Part shown: positions 1 to 10,077 of the stretch, one piece after another
Numbering within the stretch: the stretch's first letter is position 1
How the letters are laid out: the number at the start of each line of letters is the position of its first letter
Origin: Antitrichia curtipendula
Lineage: Eukaryota > Streptophyta > Bryopsida > Hypnales > Leucodontaceae
Length of the DNA stretch: 64,000 bases
Reading direction: 5' to 3'
NCBI GenBank assembly: GCA_951230915.1
Contig: OX579638.1
Coordinates: 25,624,696-25,688,695 of the forward strand
Position numbers and translations under genes: made by a program
Notes under the pieces: generated by a model
Seen by the model: the letters and a program-made list of their open reading frames with translations, nothing else
The model's database searches: none
Told to the model about the DNA's origin: nothing

Positions 1-1199
1 AAATAATACTTTTGCACTTGTTGAATTCCTTACCATCCTATTTATATGTAAATGTTTTAAAATTTGGCACATCCATTCCTACATTCGTTCTTTAGGAATT
101 GGTGAGAAACTAAGTAAAGGATGTGATGCTCAAGAAAGTAATACAAATAAGATATAAATGCCATTAATTATTTTCATTCCATTTGATAGAAAGTTCTTGG
201 GTTAGCCTTAGGCTTTGACAATAGAAGTGATTTTCAAATGTCTACAAAGGAGATAACATTTTAATATAAGAATTTGGGGCTTGGGGCAATTTGATGCAAC
301 ACTCTACATGCTCTCTTTAAGTACAATTTCATTCATACTTCAATTTCAAGAAAAATTCAATGTCAATGACTACATGTACTTGATAATAGATAATGAACAA
401 ATGACAAATCAAAATGTAGGACAAGGACTTTACTTGTAGCAAACTAGCAACTTGCAATGTATGGCAAAGTGTTTGATTTAGGAAATAGACTTTGGAAAAT
501 GTTTTCTATTTGTGAATGAAACCACTAGCCTCAAAAATTTCAAAATAAGATGATATTGCTATAATTAGATGAATGTGTAACCATTTGGATGTATAAATGA
601 TTCTTCACCCATAATTTATATATCTATGAATGTCATTAGATTCATCTCTCATTAATATTGCAAACTAGCTTGAACCTATACACTAGCACACAAAACATAT
701 AAAATGCTTCCATACATTGGACATAAAGTTAATAGTTAAAATAAAATAATTAATAAATATGCACTTTGATCTATGTATGGGATAAGGAAATAATCTAAAA
801 AGTTTACTTTTCATCACAAAATAACATTAAAATGACACTAATTTTACAAGTGACACTAATTTTGTGCCTTTAGTAGTAGGATAATTGAATATAGCTTGAC
901 TCCACTCACAATGTCCAATTCACATAGAATATAAATGTTTCCATGCATAGAACTTAAAAATAATAATAAAAATAAAAATATGTCCTACCAAACTATTTTA
1001 AATTAATATCATTTAAAATTTTAAAATATTATACAAATTTCTAAACAATAAATCATTAGATTTTTGGATTCATAAATACTTTGATTTGAATCTTTGAATC
1101 ATCAAATTTTTAAATCCATAAACATTTTGATTGAAATCTATGAATGTTTTGATATGAATTTATGGATTACAAGGTTTGAATCTTAGATATGTTTGATCT

Positions 1200-1201
<2 letters not shown>

Positions 1202-1232
<31 letters not shown>
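1202..1232. repeat. (TA)n microsatellite
   Basis: An uninterrupted TA dinucleotide run of about 31 bases in AT-rich intergenic DNA. Confidence 0.9.
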
Positions 1233-1234
<2 letters not shown>

Positions 1235-1332
1235 CTTATATTATAAATTTGATGATTTAAATTTTTTATTTTAATGAATTAATAAACATTTGCTTCTACA
1301 ATATATAAATTAAAGGTTATTCAAATATTGTT

Positions 1333-1684
1333 CATCCACCTTTTAGTAAACATTGAGGCAAAAGCTATGATGGTGAGTATAAGAAGGGAAGTGTCCATTC
1401 AAGCTCCATCCTAAATATGTTAAAATCAATCCTTAGGGATGAATTAAATACAAATCAATAATATGCTCCAAGAAATGAAAAAAACATGAGAGGCTATAAA
1501 AAAAGAAAGAGAGACTAATGAAACTTCTTGTCTATCCAATCTTCATCTACTTTTTAGTAGCCATTGAGGCAAAAGTCATGACGATGAGCACATGAATCGT
1601 AGTGCCCATCCTAGCTCCATTCTAAGTATGTTGAAATCAATCCTCCCTATGGATGAATTAAATGAAAATCAATAACATGCTCCC
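1333..1684. repeat. Diverged direct duplication (two ~140-bp copies)
   Basis: Copy one is 1333-1470 and copy two 1543-1684. Both run from a CATC-TAC/CACC-TTTTTAGTA start through CATTGAGGCAAAAG, ATGTTRAAATCAATCC, GGATGAATTAAAT and end in ATRTGCTCC. They differ by scattered substitutions and small indels, so the duplication is old. No coding potential is seen. Confidence 0.75.
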
Positions 1685-1930
1685 CCAAAGGAAAACAACA
1701 ACAAAGGGAATTAAAAAATTAAGAAGCAAGACTGCTGAAAAATTCTTGCCTAAAAAATAATAAAAGACTACTACCAATGAAGAAGGCTTAAATCAATCAT
1801 CCAATCAATCATTCCATCAATCATCCAATCATCTTGTTACAAAACTTCAAAAGTCACAAAAAGCAAGGCATATTTATAGATTGCACAAATGATGGCCAAC
1901 AACCAATTTTCCTTTTTCTAAGTTTCTTAA

Positions 1931-2161
1931 CCCTTTAGTGTCTAAGAAGCCCAAATTGGGTCTCACGATTTTTTAAGCAATGTTGAAGAGTTTATATGGA
2001 GATTCCTTTAAACTTAAATAATTGTGTATTTGAACCAATGCATACAATGTTCTTCATTTAAGCTAATGATATAATAAAATTTTCTATTTCTATTATATTT
2101 TCTATAATATAATTAATCAAAATCTGCAACTAGAAATCATGAATTCTTAGTACATAAAGGG
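1931..2161. mobile_element. piggyBac-type MITE, 231 bp, inserted in a satellite unit
   Basis: The element begins CCCTTTAGTG and ends TACATAAAGGG, so its tips are inverted repeats starting CCCTTTA. It is flanked by TTAA on both sides (1927-1930 and 2162-2165). Sequence left of it (TTTCTAAGTTTCTTAA) and right of it (TTAAAGAAACCAATTCAA) joins to match the uninterrupted satellite units nearby, for example around 2930-2965. That gives an internal empty-site comparison. A relative of the same length lies at 60834-61064. It has no coding capacity. Confidence 0.85.
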
Positions 2162-2165
2162 TTAA

Positions 2166-3690
2166 AGAAACCAATTCAATTTTTTTTCTAAAGTTTTTAG
2201 AGAACTTTGGTGGGGATTCTAAATGGAACCTTCAAGGCTCTCCCCTCCCTCCACACTCTTTGCTACATAATCAATCATAGCCCTTTTTTGGACAATTACA
2301 AAAGCCAATTTTTTTTCTTCTAAATTTCTTGAAAAAAACAATTCAATTTTTTTTCTAAAGTTTTTATAGAACTTTGGTGGGGATTCCAAGGCTCTTCTCT
2401 CCCTCCACACTCTTTGCTTCATAATCATTCATACCCTTTTTTGGGACAATTACAAAAGCCAATTTTTTTCTTCTAAATTTCTTGAATAAACCAATTCAAT
2501 TTTTTTTCTTAAAACTTTTAAAGAACTTTGGCGGGGATACCAAGGCTCTCCCCTGCCTCCACTCTCTTTGCTATACAATCAATCATACCCTTTATTTTTA
2601 CAATTACAAAAGCCAATTTTTCCTTTTCTAAATTTCTTGAATAAACCAATTCAATTTTTTTTCTTAAAGTTTTTAGAGAACTTTGGCGGGGATTCCAAGG
2701 CTCTTCCTTCCCTCCACACTCTTTGCTTCATAATCAATCATAGCCCTTTTTGGAGTCAATTACAAAAGCCAATTTTTCTTTTTCTAAATTTCTTGAATAA
2801 ACCAATTCAATTTTTTTCTTAAAGTTTTTAGAAATCTATGACGTGGATTCCAAGGCTCTCCCCTCCCGCCACACTCTTTGCTACATAATCAATCATACCC
2901 CTTTTTTTGACAATTAAAAAAGCCAATTTTCCTTTTTCTAAGTTTCTTAAATAAACCAATTCAATTTTTTTCCTTAAAGTTTTTAAAGAACTTTGGCGGG
3001 TATACCAAGGCTCTCTCCTATCTCTACTCTCTTTGCTAGACAATCAATCATACCCTTTATTTTTACAATTACAAAAGCGAAGCTTTTCTTTTCTAAATTT
3101 TTTGAATAAATCAATTCAATTTTTTTCTTAAAGTTTTTAGAGATCTTTGACGTGGATTCCAAGGCTCTTCTCTCCCTCCACACTCTTTGCTTCATGATCA
3201 ATCACACCCTTTTTTTGTACATTTACAAAAGCCCATTTTTTTTTTTTAAATTTCTTAAATAAATCAATTCAATATTTCTTCTTAAAGTTTTTAGAGAAGT
3301 TTGGCGGGGATTCCAAGGCTCTCCCCCTCCTGTCACACTCTTTGCTACATAATCAATCATCTCCCTTTTTTGGACAATTACAAAAGTCAATTCAAAAAAA
3401 AAAAATCTTGAATAAACCAATTCAATTGTTTTCTTAAAGTTTTTAGAGATTTGTGACGTGGATTCCAATGCTCTCCCTTGCCTCTATACTCTTTGCTACA
3501 TAATCAATCATCTCCCTTTTTTGGACAATTACAAAAGTCAATTTTTCTTTTAAGAAAAATTCTTGAATAAACCAATTCAATTTTTTTTCTTAAAGTTTTT
3601 AGAGATTTGTGACGTGGATTCTAAGGCTCTCCCCTGCCTCCACACTCTTTGCTACATAACCAATCATACCCCTGTTTTGGACAATTAAAA
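2166..3690. repeat. ~155-bp tandem satellite, about ten units
   Basis: Units are recognisable by ACCAATTCAATTTTTTT, then TTTTTAGAGAACTTTGG, GGGGATTCCAAGGCTC, CACTCTTTGCTACATAATC and ACAATTACAAAAGCC. Unit starts near 2171, 2338, 2491, 2646, 2802, 2957, 3108, 3264, 3418 and 3577 give a period of about 151-159 (first interval 167). Two variants alternate at one spot (GGCGGGGATTCC or GACGTGGATTCC). Small open frames inside are by-products of the repeat. The array stops just short of the ndhU-like gene. Confidence 0.9.
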
Positions 3691-4174
3691 AAAACATTAC
3701 AAAATGCAGAAATACAAGTATTGGCCTGGCCGTCACTTCCGAAATACTTTTTATCCAATTTGTTTGAAATCAAATGTTCTACAGAACTGGATTGAAGAAT
3801 CTTTTCGAGAATTGCACTCAAGCACTCATCCATCCACTTCCATCCACTTCCATCGACCTTTCTACATCTCCGTCCGTCTCCGTCCGTCTCCGTCCGTCTC
3901 GACATCCTCTCCTTTCCTGTCTGCCACCAAGACCACTCCCTCCTCATCGCTCCTCCGCCCCGTCACGACGTTCGTCGCCATTCCTTCTCTCACCCACAAA
4001 ATACCTCGGTGCCGCCCCGCAATTGCAACCGCTCCTGAAGAACCTCCAGCTCCCAATTCTGCCGCCAAGTGCCCTGCACTTCGCCCAAATCCTGAGGCAA
4101 TTCACGCTTTGGTCCATTCAGGCTTTGTTCTTGATCCTCTTCGTCGCCCAGATTCGAGGTCTTGGTTGGGCGCC

Positions 4175-7090
4175 ATGATGCAGTGTCTCTCTGGTTGCCG
4201 CCTGCTCTCCCCTGCGCACACCCATGTCGCACACCCTCGCCTTTCCCCAACACGGCGAGGAGCCTCATCACTCGTGGTCGTCAGAGCCTCCGACTCGACA
4301 TCAGCTTCCACTTCCACTGCGGAGCCCCCGTTGGAGCCTTCGACTCCCGACGAAGATGTGACTTTGTTGCCCTCTACCCCTACTCTCAAGTCGCTCATCA
4401 GTGAGAAAAATATCATCAGTGCCATCTCGGGGGAGAGTAAGGAGCTCCTGGACTCACATTGCGGGAGGATGGGTTTCATGCAGGAGTAGAATTTGGGTTT
4501 AAATTTGCTAATCCTGTTTCTTGCTTTCCTTGTCCGGTGATGAGATTGAAAATTGTGGGGTGTTGAGATTTTGTACTCTGGTTAGGATGTGGGAATATGG
4601 AACGGAAGGATGTTGATGTTTTGTCAGTCTTTTTCAGATGCTGAAATTCGTATAGGCTTTGTAATTGGATTGGTTTTACTGAGGAAAATATCATCAGCGC
4701 CATCTCCGGGGATAGTAAGTAGCGCCATGACTCACATTGCGGGGGATTGGGCCCTTACATGAGTAGAATTGGATTTAAATTTGCAATGAGAAGCCTCCCG
4801 CTTGTTTTTCTTGTTCGGAAATTGTGGGTTAAGTGGGATTTTTCATTTTGGTTAGGGTGTTGGAATGTGGAACGGAAGGATATTGATGTTTTTTTCAGTC
4901 TTCTTCAGATGCTGAAATTCGTATTGGTTTCTTAATTGTATTTGTAAGTTCTAACGGAGTATCGGAGTCTCCCGTGAAAATACGGTTCATGGCAGTGAGT
5001 TGGTAGTGGCGAATTTAATGAAAATCGACTCTCGAGCGTGGAAGGGAGGGGTATTTTATTCGTTGGTGAGATATTACAGAAGCAAAGCTCTGGGTTGCAC
5101 TCGTGTTATCTTATGATTTGAACTCTAAAACAACAACTGAATATCGTTGGAAAGGGAATTGGAATGGCAAACTTTCACTGGACGAGTAATTAGGTTTAGG
5201 TTTAGGATAGTGTTCGCGTCACTTTTGTGTTTTTTAACCAGTATGTAGGAGTGTGATATTAGGGGATCACCATAAAGCTATGGAGAGATCACTTTGGGTG
5301 TAAGAGCCAAATCTGTTGAGATTTTAACTTCTATTGCGGGTACCAAGTATGAATGTCTTATGCAATCATTCATAGTGGGAGATTGTAGATCACCATTCGT
5401 TGACCACCCCATTTTAATTCAAGAATCAGTGGCTATAGAAGTTTAACCAAGTCATGCTTACCTCCGAGTTGCTCATAAGTCTAACCATGTGTATGAATAG
5501 ATGAGTTGCTGATGGTAACAGGGGTCAATATGGGACACTGGACAAGGTTCCTAACGATTTAGTGTTCTCCACCTTAGGTTAAGCATGATTCTGGATTCGA
5601 AGTATGCCTAAAATAGGTTGTGTTGTCGTTATCACTGCTCCCTGCCCACACATATCCACCCATGAATTTCTTTCGAAATTTGGGACAAGAACTGTCAATC
5701 GGAAATGTTGCATCATAATAAGGTTGGCAGCTTCTGGTTGGTCTAGTTTTTTAATTGAGCAAGAGGTTTACAACATTTATCTCATCTCCGTGACCATCAG
5801 ATATTCTCGTGGAGGACCACTACGGAAGGTTATGTGTCAATCCGGAAGCATCGACTTCAGAGGTGACCCTCTTCAGTTCAACTGTTATTTTTTTAGAAAT
5901 GCAAGAGATCATTGTCGATATTGTGCCAACGATTATCCAAGTCTGATATTTGAATTGTTACGTCTGGAATAGAATTTTTATTTCAGAGCTTGATCGCGTG
6001 TAAGTATGGGTGTTTAACCATTTTTGGTGTCTAGATTGTTAAAGCATACCAAGAGCGATGTGCAGAAGTGAATCAACGTTCATTGGCAGAATCTGATTCT
6101 CAGGAAATTCTCAACAAATTGAAGGTACATTATGTTGATGTTCACACGAACGCCAGAGTTTTATATATTCGAACGCCATGAGCCAAACATGACCCTCTCA
6201 ATTCTTTTATTGACCTCTAGACACTTACAAGCACAAGTTAGGATGAGGCTTCATGTTCTGTTTATGAAGCAGTGGTCAGTTATCTCTTATTGAATCTGTT
6301 TCTTGCGCATTTTTTAGGATTCTGTTGATCTGCTGACGTTTGAAGAAGAACGGCGGATGTATGATTGGTGCCTATTGCGCAAGGCAACACACACAGTTGA
6401 CTACGCTTGGCCTTACGAATCTGATCTTACACAGAGGCTCGACGACCCTACATCTCTAGTTGTAAGGCATTCTCTTACCGTCCCGCTGAATCTGTCATAT
6501 CGGTTCCTTCTTAACCTCTAAGTGCCGATGCTAAAATATAAATGTCCGATTTGGAAGCTAGTAATCGATTATATCGACTTTCAAAACATATTTCTATCAT
6601 TCAACAATGTAGGGTATGATATCTTCTTTCGAGTGGGACATTTTGTTACCATCCTTGAAGCTTCCTAAATGATTTACTGCAACTCCTATAAATATGAAAA
6701 CAATCACTTTGGGCCATTTGGTCACTTAGAGGTTAGTCCTGGCTAATATAGAAAGTGCTCTGTGAAAATTAGTGGTCCGTTATAGTAACTTTCAAAACGT
6801 GTTTCTATCATTAAGAGATAAGGGTGTGATTTCTTTACAAAATGGTTACCTTACATTTTTTAACCTACAAGATGTTGCTTGACAGTGACTGCATATTATT
6901 GTATACTTCCTTGGTGACATCTTCTGGGACTGAACGCCATGAAAAGGTTTTGATTCGCTTTCTCATTGCCCGTAAATGTGTTGCACAGGTAATACCGGAG
7001 GACGATGGAGGAAACCGTAAAGTGGGACTTTTCTTTGCTGGCTGGTTTGTGCTATCTTGTATCCTTAGTATTGTTGTTGGAATGAAGTAA
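4175..7090 (+). CDS. ndhU: NdhU-like subunit of the chloroplast NAD(P)H dehydrogenase complex
   Basis: NdhU is a small J-like-domain, single-span thylakoid protein of the NDH complex, which works in cyclic electron flow. Exons read here: 4175-~4485 (Ser/Arg-rich transit peptide, then ISAISG...LDSHCGRMGF, like the family's HYGRLGI region), 6035-6124 (IVKAYQERCAEVNQ, J-like helix), 6318-6461 (LLTFEEERRMYDWCLLR, WPYESD) and 6989-7090 (KVGLFFAGWFVLSCILSIVV membrane span, TAA stop). The last three exons have clean AG/GT borders and stay in phase. The 3' border of exon 1 is not resolved: the weak donor near 4482 leaves phase 2 whereas exon 2 starts in phase 0, so a small exon may lie in 4490-6034. 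ATG 4175 was chosen because a transit peptide follows; an in-frame ATG at 3704 would add a non-conserved leader. The total (~215 aa) fits the family as I recall it. Confidence 0.78.
4402..4920 (+). repeat. Tandem partial duplication of the end of ndhU exon 1 and adjacent intron
   Basis: The stretch from about 4402 to 4640 (AATATCATCAG, GCCATCTC, GACTCACATTGCGGG, AATTTGGGTTTAAATTTGC, GTGTTG, GTGGAA, CGGAAGGAT, TTGATG) recurs at about 4676-4920 with scattered substitutions and indels. The second copy has in-frame changes (TAGTAAGTAG) and is not coding. It contains a good GTAAGT donor-like sequence that could compete with, or record, the original exon end. Confidence 0.8.
4925..6034 (+). other. 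First intron of the ndhU-like gene
   Basis: This lies between the exon-1 duplication and the AG at 6033-6034. A 122-codon open frame at 5604-5972 shows no recognisable domain and does not supply the missing J-like residues in phase. I could not find a convincing extra exon. Confidence 0.5.
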
Positions 7091-7761
7091 TTATACCTCT
7101 GGAGGTGCACCGACATGGTCAAAAAACAGCATGCCGGTGCTTTTTTAGTTAGAATATTTTTTCCTTGTACTGTATATTTGCAAACTGCTCATTGATTTCT
7201 ACCGAAGAATTGTCAATGTGACACATCTCTGGGAGGATAACAATTCTATTCTGTTGCACTGCCTTCTGTCAAGTCAGCTTCAATCTCGCAGGACTTTTTG
7301 ACCTCGGTGTTCATGGGAACTCTTGATGTTTTTGACCTTCTTGTTTAGGTTGGTTGTTGGTTTACAGGCATGAGAGGGCAGGTGAGAGACATTGTTCTTC
7401 TGTGTAGCCTCAAAATGAGCTGCCTTCGTGCAAGGATCTGAAGATTTGGGTGTTAGAGTAGATGCAGTTTCTCGTATCCCCCAAAGAGGTTCTGAAGAGT
7501 GGCGCTGGTACAAATTGAATGCCCGTCCCCTTGTTCTTTCTCTGTTTTGACGTCGTTACGATCAAATGTAGTATTAGTCGTTGTATTCGCACCATGAATG
7601 TTGACGTCGATCCTTTTATTTGTTTGTTTCTGAAACGTACTCCAGATGAAAATGAGGAAGGTGGGCATCATTCAGTGGGAAACAGGTGAACAGGGTCACA
7701 CGCTCTGTCGGAAAAAACGAGCCTCTTTATTTGGAGTTTCAGACCCTTCGTTCTATCACTA
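7091..7761. other. 3' flank of ndhU, no gene seen
   Basis: Just after the stop, GCACCGACATG and CATGCCGGTGC form a short hairpin followed by a T run (about 7107-7147), presumably part of the 3' UTR. The remainder to 7761 holds only short overlapping open frames on the minus strand without family features. Confidence 0.4.
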
Positions 7762-8367
7762 CACTAAAATTGATAAATAGTGTTGGCAACACTAATTATC
7801 CCACCTAACACTAATTGTGATTTGCAAGGTTAGTGTTAGAACATTATTTACCCATTCCAACACTATTTGAGCTCTATAGTAAAAAAATTTGACGACGAGA
7901 GGTAAAAACATTATATGTTTTTCAGCCCATGTGGAAGGTTGCAAGTTCTCCAGGGGTTCCAGACTTTGAAACTATCTGAAACTGCGCCGCAGCAGCTGCG
8001 TGACGTGGCAGAGGGACTGCCACGTCATATATATATATTTTTTTTTTCAAAAATATAATTTTTTTTTGTTCATTTTATTTGTTCATTTTAAGATTTTAAG
8101 AATTTTTTTTTTTTTTTTTTCCTTAAAAATTTCTGACAGCGGCCATTCTGTTACTGTCGGGGGAACAACACCGGGAACAGGCCTGAAACGGCCCTCCACA
8201 CACCCCAAAAAACATTTAATGTTAGAGTTTCCTAAGAAAGGGTCAGAATTTGACTGCGGGAGTTAAATGCCATTACACTATTTGCACATAAGTTGAAAAA
8301 TAGTGTTGGGGGTAAAAAACAAGGAACAACACTAATTATCACCCAACACTATTTACCAATTTCAGTG
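7762..8367. mobile_element. 606-bp MITE with CACTAAAATTG-type inverted repeats and TA target site
   Basis: The left tip reads CACTAAAATTGATAAATAG and the right tip, reverse-complemented, CACTGAAATTGGTAAATAG. TA flanks both ends (7760-7761 and 8368-8369). Subterminal copies of AACACTAATTA occur near both ends. The TA duplication suggests a Tc1/mariner-type element, although CACT- tips also recall CACTA elements. A second inverted-repeat element (7903-8225) is nested inside. Confidence 0.75.
7903..8225. mobile_element. Nested inverted-repeat element with paired TGACGTGGC/GCCACGTCA
   Basis: Ends resemble each other in reverse complement: left CATTATATGTTTTT... then TGTGGAAGG; right, reversed, CATTAAATGTTTTTTGGGG then TGTGGAGGG. 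In the middle GTGACGTGGCAGAGGGACTGCCACGTCAT forms a stem of two opposed bZIP-type ACGTG cores (about 8000-8028). A second copy at 17406-17636 shares both ends and this core, and a distant relative lies at 54970-55265. No target-site duplication is clear. Confidence 0.6.
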
Positions 8368-8390
8368 TACTGAATGTTCTTGAGTAGCTA

Positions 8391-8839
8391 CACCAAAGAT
8401 GATGTTTAGTGTTGAGTGACATTTAGTGTTTTTACCCCCCTACTAGCTACAACACTAAATCTGAACTTGTCCACAATTAGTGTTAGACTTGAATGTGCCG
8501 GCTGCAAACTTCAGAGCCTTGTAACTTTTGCAAAAATTCTTCAAATCAGTAAAATGAGATGTTTTTCGGCATCTACAAAAATTGTAGATGCCGAAAAACA
8601 TCTCATTTTACTGATTTGAAGAATTTTTGCAAAAGTTACAAGGCTCTGAAGTTTGCAGCCGCCTAGCCCTAATCGGTCCGATTCTGTCCGTGAACAGTGA
8701 TATTCCGTCTGATATGACAACTCTGATTCACATTTAGTGTTTGAATTGACATTTAATGTTACTTACTTTCATAGGGTAATTGGCTTTTAGTGTATGCCTT
8801 CGTATTTAGTGTACAAGACACTAAATATCATCTTTTGTG
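8391..8839. mobile_element. 449-bp hairpin MITE, copy 1
   Basis: Tips are CACCAAAGATGATGTTTAG and, reversed from the right, CACAAAAGATGATATTTAG, with TA on both sides. A copy of exactly the same length, differing at few positions, occurs at 58934-59382, so the family moved recently. The centre is a long perfect inverted repeat (8500-8660). Short open frames in it are a consequence of the repeat. Confidence 0.85.
8500..8660. repeat. Perfect inverted repeat: 79-bp arms, 3-bp loop
   Basis: Arm 8500-8578 begins GGCTGCAAACTTCAGAGCC and arm 8582-8660 ends GGCTCTGAAGTTTGCAGCC; all 79 positions pair, around a central AAA. If transcribed it would fold into one long perfect duplex, a substrate type for Dicer-like processing. 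The matching hairpin at 59043-59203 keeps the arms but has a few mismatches next to the loop. Confidence 0.92.
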
Positions 8840-9246
8840 TACCTAGACACCCTTAGAAATGAAATCCAGATTCTTTTTGTGCAAAATCTTAAACTCATGT
8901 TATGTAGGAGACTGGGAGGTATCACAAACTAAGCTCCAACAAGGTAAGTATTGGCCACTCAGTAAGGTACGTGCACTTAGAATCACCATTTGAAATTCAT
9001 GTTGTGTACATTTCACGTTCCAATTTTCGGTGCACATATTTTAAGAACCATGCATGCTCTCTACAGTGAATGCCACCACTTTTGAGATTTTTTTTCCAGT
9101 TGCCATCTGCAGTGGGGAATGGTGCGTTTCCACCTGTGCTTGAGCACTTTAAGCAAAATGACTGCTGAATATGGTAGAAATAACTTACGTATGCCTTGAA
9201 GAGTGAAATATGTTTAGTCCACAATGTTCAAGAGAAGCATCATTAC

Positions 9247-9375
9247 CAGGGCTTTTTTTTTGGACCAGTGTCCCCCCTGCTGGCTTCATTGCAGAGGCCA
9301 GTTTTTGGAGGGATGAAGCCAGATTGGTCAGATTTCTGACAGTCTGGCGAAATTTCGCCAAAAAAAAAAGCCCTG
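9247..9375. mobile_element. 129-bp hAT-like MITE
   Basis: The tips are CAGGGCTTTTTTTTTGG and CCAAAAAAAAAAGCCCTG, a long inverted repeat with the CAGGG start common in hAT elements. Flanks ATCATTAC (left) and ATTCATTAC (right) look like an 8-bp duplication altered by one inserted base. It is non-coding. Confidence 0.7.
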
Positions 9376-10077
9376 ATTCATTACAGATTATCCAGAATGG
9401 AGGCACCAGAGATTAAAAGGGAAGCAGGAAGATTGCTCGTTAAAATACCGCAATGCATTCCATCCAGACGGCTGTCTTTCCGGGCAGTGCGCTACGCTTA
9501 AACCCTTAACTTTCTAATTGGTAAAATGGGGCATATTTCCATGACCGAAAATGGAGGCCTGCTAGCACCAATTGTAACCACCTCATCAGGCTTGATCACG
9601 GTACGCTAATCAGTGGTCACTTGGCCGCCAAAGCACTTAGTTTCCTGTTTTTGCTGTTGCACAACCTCACTACGCAACTAAAATACCTTCCTTGCGAAGA
9701 CTCTGAAATCTGAATCTCGATAAGTCTACGGAGTTTTGACACATATATGACACATGGATGTGTACTTGGGAGCTTAATGGACCAAATCTGCTAAATAAGA
9801 ACTCAAAGACACAAAAGGATGCTCAGAAGAACGATCCCAACAACTGCCATATTCTGAACAGGGCTAACCACAAGGCGAAATTCATAATCTAAGCACAAAT
9901 TGCCTTCCCTGATCATTGCACTTTCAGACCAAAACTCTTGAGAGCCTGTAATCATACCAAAGCAATGATCTCACATGAATGTCGAACGTCGGTTTAGTCC
10001 ACTGGTATCTCCCGATTGCTCCATATCATTAAAATGGCTCACAGTAAACATTGTTGAATGCAAAATTGGAGTACTCG
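9376..10077. other. Intergenic, downstream of the LRR gene; nothing recognised
   Basis: There is no reading frame with family features and no repeat that I matched elsewhere. The distal part presumably contains the 3' UTR and polyadenylation region of the minus-strand LRR gene. Confidence 0.4.

Larger units (their letters stand above)
1..1930. other. AT-rich intergenic DNA with no gene seen
   Basis: I see no open reading frame or splice-like structure worth calling. The stretch contains a TA dinucleotide run at about 1202-1232 and one diverged direct duplication listed separately. The last ~40 bases (about 1890-1930) already match the 155-bp satellite unit that continues on the far side of the TTAA MITE. 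Confidence 0.6.

Noticed and set aside
2568..2822. Repeated Phe-rich small frames on both strands in 2.2-3.5 kb
   Set aside because: They are by-products of the 155-bp tandem satellite and repeat with its period.
5604..5972. 122-codon frame in the ndhU intron as a missing exon
   Set aside because: No J-like residues, wrong content and no matching splice phase with the confirmed exons.
7762..8367. Classification as a CACTA (EnSpm) element on the basis of CACTA tips
   Set aside because: All three related elements show TA, not a 3-bp duplication, at both ends, so a TA-targeting family fits better; left open.
8416..8619. 67-codon frame found again, almost identical, at 58959-59162
   Set aside because: Conservation reflects the hairpin MITE itself; the frame runs through the inverted-repeat arm and is not a gene.
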